Shown here in pieces: positions 61,702 to 64,000 of a stretch of DNA of 64,000 nucleotides (its first letter is position 1; each line of letters starts with the position of its first letter). The position numbers and the translations under genes are program-made. Source of the DNA: Microcaldota archaeon. GTDB taxonomy: Archaea > Micrarchaeota > Micrarchaeia > Micrarchaeales > Micrarchaeaceae. The notes beneath the pieces were generated by a model. The model was given only the letters and a program-made list of their open reading frames with translations, did no database searches and was not told the DNA's origin. Where the stretch lies: assembly GCA_021799635.1 (NCBI GenBank), contig JAJZAB010000001.1, positions 346,505 through 410,504 of the forward strand, written 5' to 3'.

Positions 61702-62925
61702 ATGGTGACCGGGATGGATAGCAACGTTCCATTAAAGGAGGAGATCCTTTCTATAATAAATGATAGGCAGCAGATAGGCTACGATGAACTGAGCGACATA
61801 GCATTTAGCAGGGGAGTCCCTGAATCCGAGCTCGCCGGAGTTCTTGGCAACCTTGAATCCAGCAAGATGATTGCATCAAGGAGCAATGGGGGCATACAGA
61901 CATATTACATACTACAGGAACAGAACGGGCCCAAGCGCGTCCTCATAGTTGAAGATGACAAGAACATAAACAAGCTAATGGCAATTTCTATAGGCAAAGG
62001 ATTTGATGTCGGCCAGGTATATGATGGCGGGGAGGCGATAAAGGCCATCAGAATGGCAAGGCCGGACCTTATAATACTGGATCTTATGCTGCCGCACAAG
62101 GACGGGCTCGAGATATGCCAGGCAGTAAAAAGCGACCCGGAGACGGCCAACACCATAATCATACTCGTTAGTGCCATGAATCCTACCAACAACAGGTTCA
62201 AGGGAATCAAGTACGGCGCGGACTACTATATAAAGAAACCTTTCGACCCCGCAGAGCTGAGAACCCTAGTAACCATTTTCCTAAAGAAAAAAGGGAAGAG
62301 GTTCGACCCGCTGATAGACCTTCCGGATGAGGAGAGAATATCCAAAGAGGTCGAGAGGTACATAAAAGAAGGGGAGGCGTATTCTATAGGAACTCTCAAG
62401 ATTGACGGGCTGGCTGCCTTTGCAAGAAGGTTTGGGGAACCCAGCGCCATAGTAATACTAAGGCTGATATCACAGCTGCTGCAGGACTCGATAGGTGCCA
62501 GCCACCCCAGCCTTTTCGCAGGCTTCTTGAACAGCGACCAGTTTGTGCTAGCCGGAAAGAAAAATGACCTAGAATCTACAATAGAGCACATAAAGAAAGA
62601 GTTCGTCGCAGTACTTCCATTCATAATGCAAGACTCTGGCTACAAGCTGATTGACAAGGACATCGATGCCCTGTTTGAATCCGAAGAGGTGCCGAAGCTA
62701 TCGCTGGTATACGAGCAAAAGGAGAAAGACAAGATAAAGGAGATAAGGGAAGAGATACTGAAAAGCAGGGGCACCCCAGCAGATGACATAGGCTCCTACA
62801 CCTACGAAGAGTTGCAGAAGCTTTTCGGTAGGGATGACCTTGACATAAAGATTACAAGGGGATCAGGCGGAGTCAGGCTGCACGTAGGGAAACTAGCCGA
62901 AGACAATGATGATAAAAAGAGCTGA
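61702..62925 (+). CDS. Response regulator: winged helix-REC-degenerate GGDEF
   Basis: 407 residues from the ATG at 61702 (ATG 61714 also possible). Order: an N-terminal winged-helix-like part (KEEILSIINDRQQIGYDELSDIAF, about 10-75), a receiver domain (VLIVEDDKN to YYIKKPFDP) with phosphoacceptor Asp127 in ILDLMLP, and a C-terminal domain whose KIDGLAAFARRFG.. FLNSDQFVL pattern is that of GGDEF with the active-site GGDEF replaced by NSDQF. It would therefore not make c-di-GMP. A short C-terminal extension follows. Pilin 3 follows 11 bp later. Confidence 0.85.
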   Translation: MVTGMDSNVPLKEEILSIINDRQQIGYDELSDIAFSRGVPESELAGVLGNLESSKMIASRSNGGIQTYYILQEQNGPKRVLIVEDDKNINKLMAISIGKGFDVGQVYDGGEAIKAIRMARPDLIILDLMLPHKDGLEICQAVKSDPETANTIIILVSAMNPTNNRFKGIKYGADYYIKKPFDPAELRTLVTIFLKKKGKRFDPLIDLPDEERISKEVERYIKEGEAYSIGTLKIDGLAAFARRFGEPSAIVILRLISQLLQDSIGASHPSLFAGFLNSDQFVLAGKKNDLESTIEHIKKEFVAVLPFIMQDSGYKLIDKDIDALFESEEVPKLSLVYEQKEKDKIKEIREEILKSRGTPADDIGSYTYEELQKLFGRDDLDIKITRGSGGVRLHVGKLAEDNDDKKS

Positions 62926-62936
62926 CCAATGATTGC

Positions 62937-63491
62937 ATGCATTGCAATATAAAATCGAGGAGGCAGCAGGCAGCCCTTGATTTCATGATGTCCTACGGGA
63001 TTGTCCTGCTTGTCCTTGCGATAGCAATATACGTGATTTTCGAACTAGGAATATTTAATCCAAAGCTGGTGCCGAGCTACTGCACCCCGGCGCCGAACTT
63101 CGCCTGCGGCTCGTACACAATGAGCTCAAACGGAGTATTTACGTTCGTGCTATCCCAATCCCTCGGCGCCACCCTTAAAATAAAGTCGATAGCCTGCTCC
63201 AGCGCCATAAACGCAACAGGCAACGGACCAGCCTACGGCAACGTGCACGTTCTCAGCTATTCTGCCGTACCACAATTCTATCCTACAAATGACTTTAAGA
63301 ACGGCGTTATAATGGGAGGCGATCAGCCGAAAGAAATATCCGTGCTGTGCTATAACTCTGGAGGGACTGCCAACGGCACGCTGGGGGACACATACATAGG
63401 ATACGTATGGATCAACTATACATATCCCAACCTGCCCAGCAACTTTTATGTAATACAGCAGGCCGTTCAGTTTAGCTCCGTTTACACTTAG
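62937..63491 (+). CDS. Type IV pilin-like protein, class III-like signal (pilin 3)
   Basis: 184 residues. The leader ends RQ before QAALDFMMSYGIVLLVLAIAI: it resembles pilins 1 and 2 (QSAMEYLMTYG) but with Asp instead of Glu at +5. A Cys-rich mature domain follows (YCTPAPNFACGSY, IACSS). It has weak similarity to the tandem pair 35 kb away. It lies 11 bp after the response regulator gene and is probably co-transcribed with it, which suggests a signal-controlled surface filament. Confidence 0.8.
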   Translation: MHCNIKSRRQQAALDFMMSYGIVLLVLAIAIYVIFELGIFNPKLVPSYCTPAPNFACGSYTMSSNGVFTFVLSQSLGATLKIKSIACSSAINATGNGPAYGNVHVLSYSAVPQFYPTNDFKNGVIMGGDQPKEISVLCYNSGGTANGTLGDTYIGYVWINYTYPNLPSNFYVIQQAVQFSSVYT

Positions 63492-63512
63492 GGTGCTTCC
63501 ATAAGAATTATA

Positions 63513-64000
63513 GTGTGTTTGACAGGCAGGCCAGGTAGCGGGAAGTCTTCAGTTTCGTCAGTGCTCAAAAAGGAGGGATTTATGGAAGTCAACGTCGGGG
63601 ACATGGTAAGGGGAATGATGAAAAAAAGGGGCATAAAAATAAATACAGATTCGATAAGGGAATTCTCAATCTCGCTAAAGAAAAGGGAAGGGAGCATCAT
63701 GCTGGCAAAAGACATAAAAGATGAGTTGAAAAAGGGCAGGGGCAACGCAATAGTTGATAGCATAAGAAACATTGAGGAGGTGAACTACCTCAGGGAGAAG
63801 GTCAAAAACGCCAGGATAGTACTGGTTGCGGTAACCGCGCCATCCAAAAAAAGGTATTCAAGGATGATATCAAGGTCTAGGCCTGATGACATTAGGAACT
63901 ATGAGGAGTTCAAGTCCAGAGATAGAAAGGAGGAGAGGATGGGGCTGGAGAGGGCGATTTCAAACGCAGATTTTATAATCAGCAATTCAGCCAGCCAGAG
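63513..64000 (+). CDS. Nucleotide kinase-like P-loop protein (UPF0200 type), cut by window end
   Basis: At least 162 residues; the 3' end is outside the window. CLTGRPGSGKSSVSSVLKKEGF is a P-loop near the start; VNVGDMVR and the conserved IVDSIRN segment and RPDDIRNYEEFKSRDRKEE match the archaeal adenylate-kinase-like UPF0200 family (dephospho-CoA-kinase relatives). A GTG at 63513 is the first accepted start; residues upstream in frame (IRII) would fit the family better but lack a normal start codon. Confidence 0.8.
   Translation, partial: MCLTGRPGSGKSSVSSVLKKEGFMEVNVGDMVRGMMKKRGIKINTDSIREFSISLKKREGSIMLAKDIKDELKKGRGNAIVDSIRNIEEVNYLREKVKNARIVLVAVTAPSKKRYSRMISRSRPDDIRNYEEFKSRDRKEERMGLERAISNADFIISNSASQ

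Noticed and set aside
1-64000. CRISPR array or cas genes
   Set aside because: No regularly spaced direct repeats of 24-40 bp and no Cas-like protein were seen on either strand. The phased 10-bp repeats at 2051-2159 are too short.

Overview
The window is archaeal chromosome. It encodes archaeal-type information-processing proteins: MCM, Orc1/Cdc6, an archaeal histone, aIF1A, aIF2-beta, aIF5A, Rpo7, Rpo12, Spt4, aEF1-beta, L10e, L37Ae, S8e, S24e, S27Ae, the Rrp4/41/42 exosome, SBDS, proteasome alpha, RNase P proteins, Dph2 and fibrillarin. Promoters carry archaeal TATA boxes, two tRNA genes are archaeal in form (one with an intron), and there is an SRP 7S RNA. Short intergenic gaps, three FtsZ paralogs with SepF, class III pilins and many small Asn/Ser/Thr-rich membrane-anchored secreted proteins suggest a small-genome lineage of the Micrarchaeota/ARMAN kind. 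That placement is inference; no 16S rRNA is in the window.

Layout. 1-4.0 kb is an accessory patch: a partial ORF, an AlbA_2/winged-helix regulator with phased 10-bp operator-like repeats, a hairpin-rich non-coding region, an unknown 223-aa protein and a broken tyrosine integrase next to an intron-containing tRNA-Arg(UCU). It looks like a decayed integrated element. 4-10.6 kb holds a TatD nuclease, a DUF929 CxxC protein with a small membrane partner, a V4R-domain protein, SecY and a secreted protein. 10.7-14.1 kb holds hisS, thioredoxin, a histone, a zinc-ribbon protein and a PRC-barrel protein. 14.1-18.6 kb is the proteasome-exosome superoperon on the minus strand (psmA, SBDS, rrp4, rrp41, rrp42, L37Ae, an unknown ORF, rpo12). 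18.9-22.6 kb holds MTA phosphorylase and a minus-strand operon aIF2-beta, aIF1A, Orc1/Cdc6, Rpp30, Pop5. 22.7-24.3 kb holds SRP RNA, an HD-domain protein, tRNA-Ser(GCU) and an unexplained structured stretch. 24.4-30.8 kb holds an aquaporin, glutamate dehydrogenase, two duplicated pilins, Dph2, L10e and the first FtsZ.

30.8-41.8 kb holds Rad50, aEF1-beta with its small zinc protein, a secreted Lon-type protease beside a presenilin-type protease, MCM, a split methionyl-tRNA synthetase and an AlkA-like glycosylase. 42-47.4 kb holds S8e, ornithine carbamoyltransferase, a secreted protein and two tandem ftsZ genes. 47.5-52.1 kb holds aIF5A, S24e, S27Ae, a CPBP protease, a SPOUT methyltransferase, SepF, DUF488, a PIN protein, Rpo7 and Spt4. 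52.1-64 kb holds an ASCH protein, an FKBP isomerase, a secreted protein, GltX, a zinc-ribbon protein, fibrillarin, a HEPN-like protein, a histidine kinase, a secreted protein, a winged-helix/REC/degenerate-GGDEF response regulator, a third pilin and a partial nucleotide kinase-like gene.

The most unusual points are the three FtsZ paralogs (one with an altered GTP-binding signature, all sharing an SDL tail) near SepF, the hairpin cluster at 2.2-2.6 kb, the structured non-coding stretch after tRNA-Ser, an aquaporin that has lost its filter arginine, and the kinase/regulator/pilin group at the right end.
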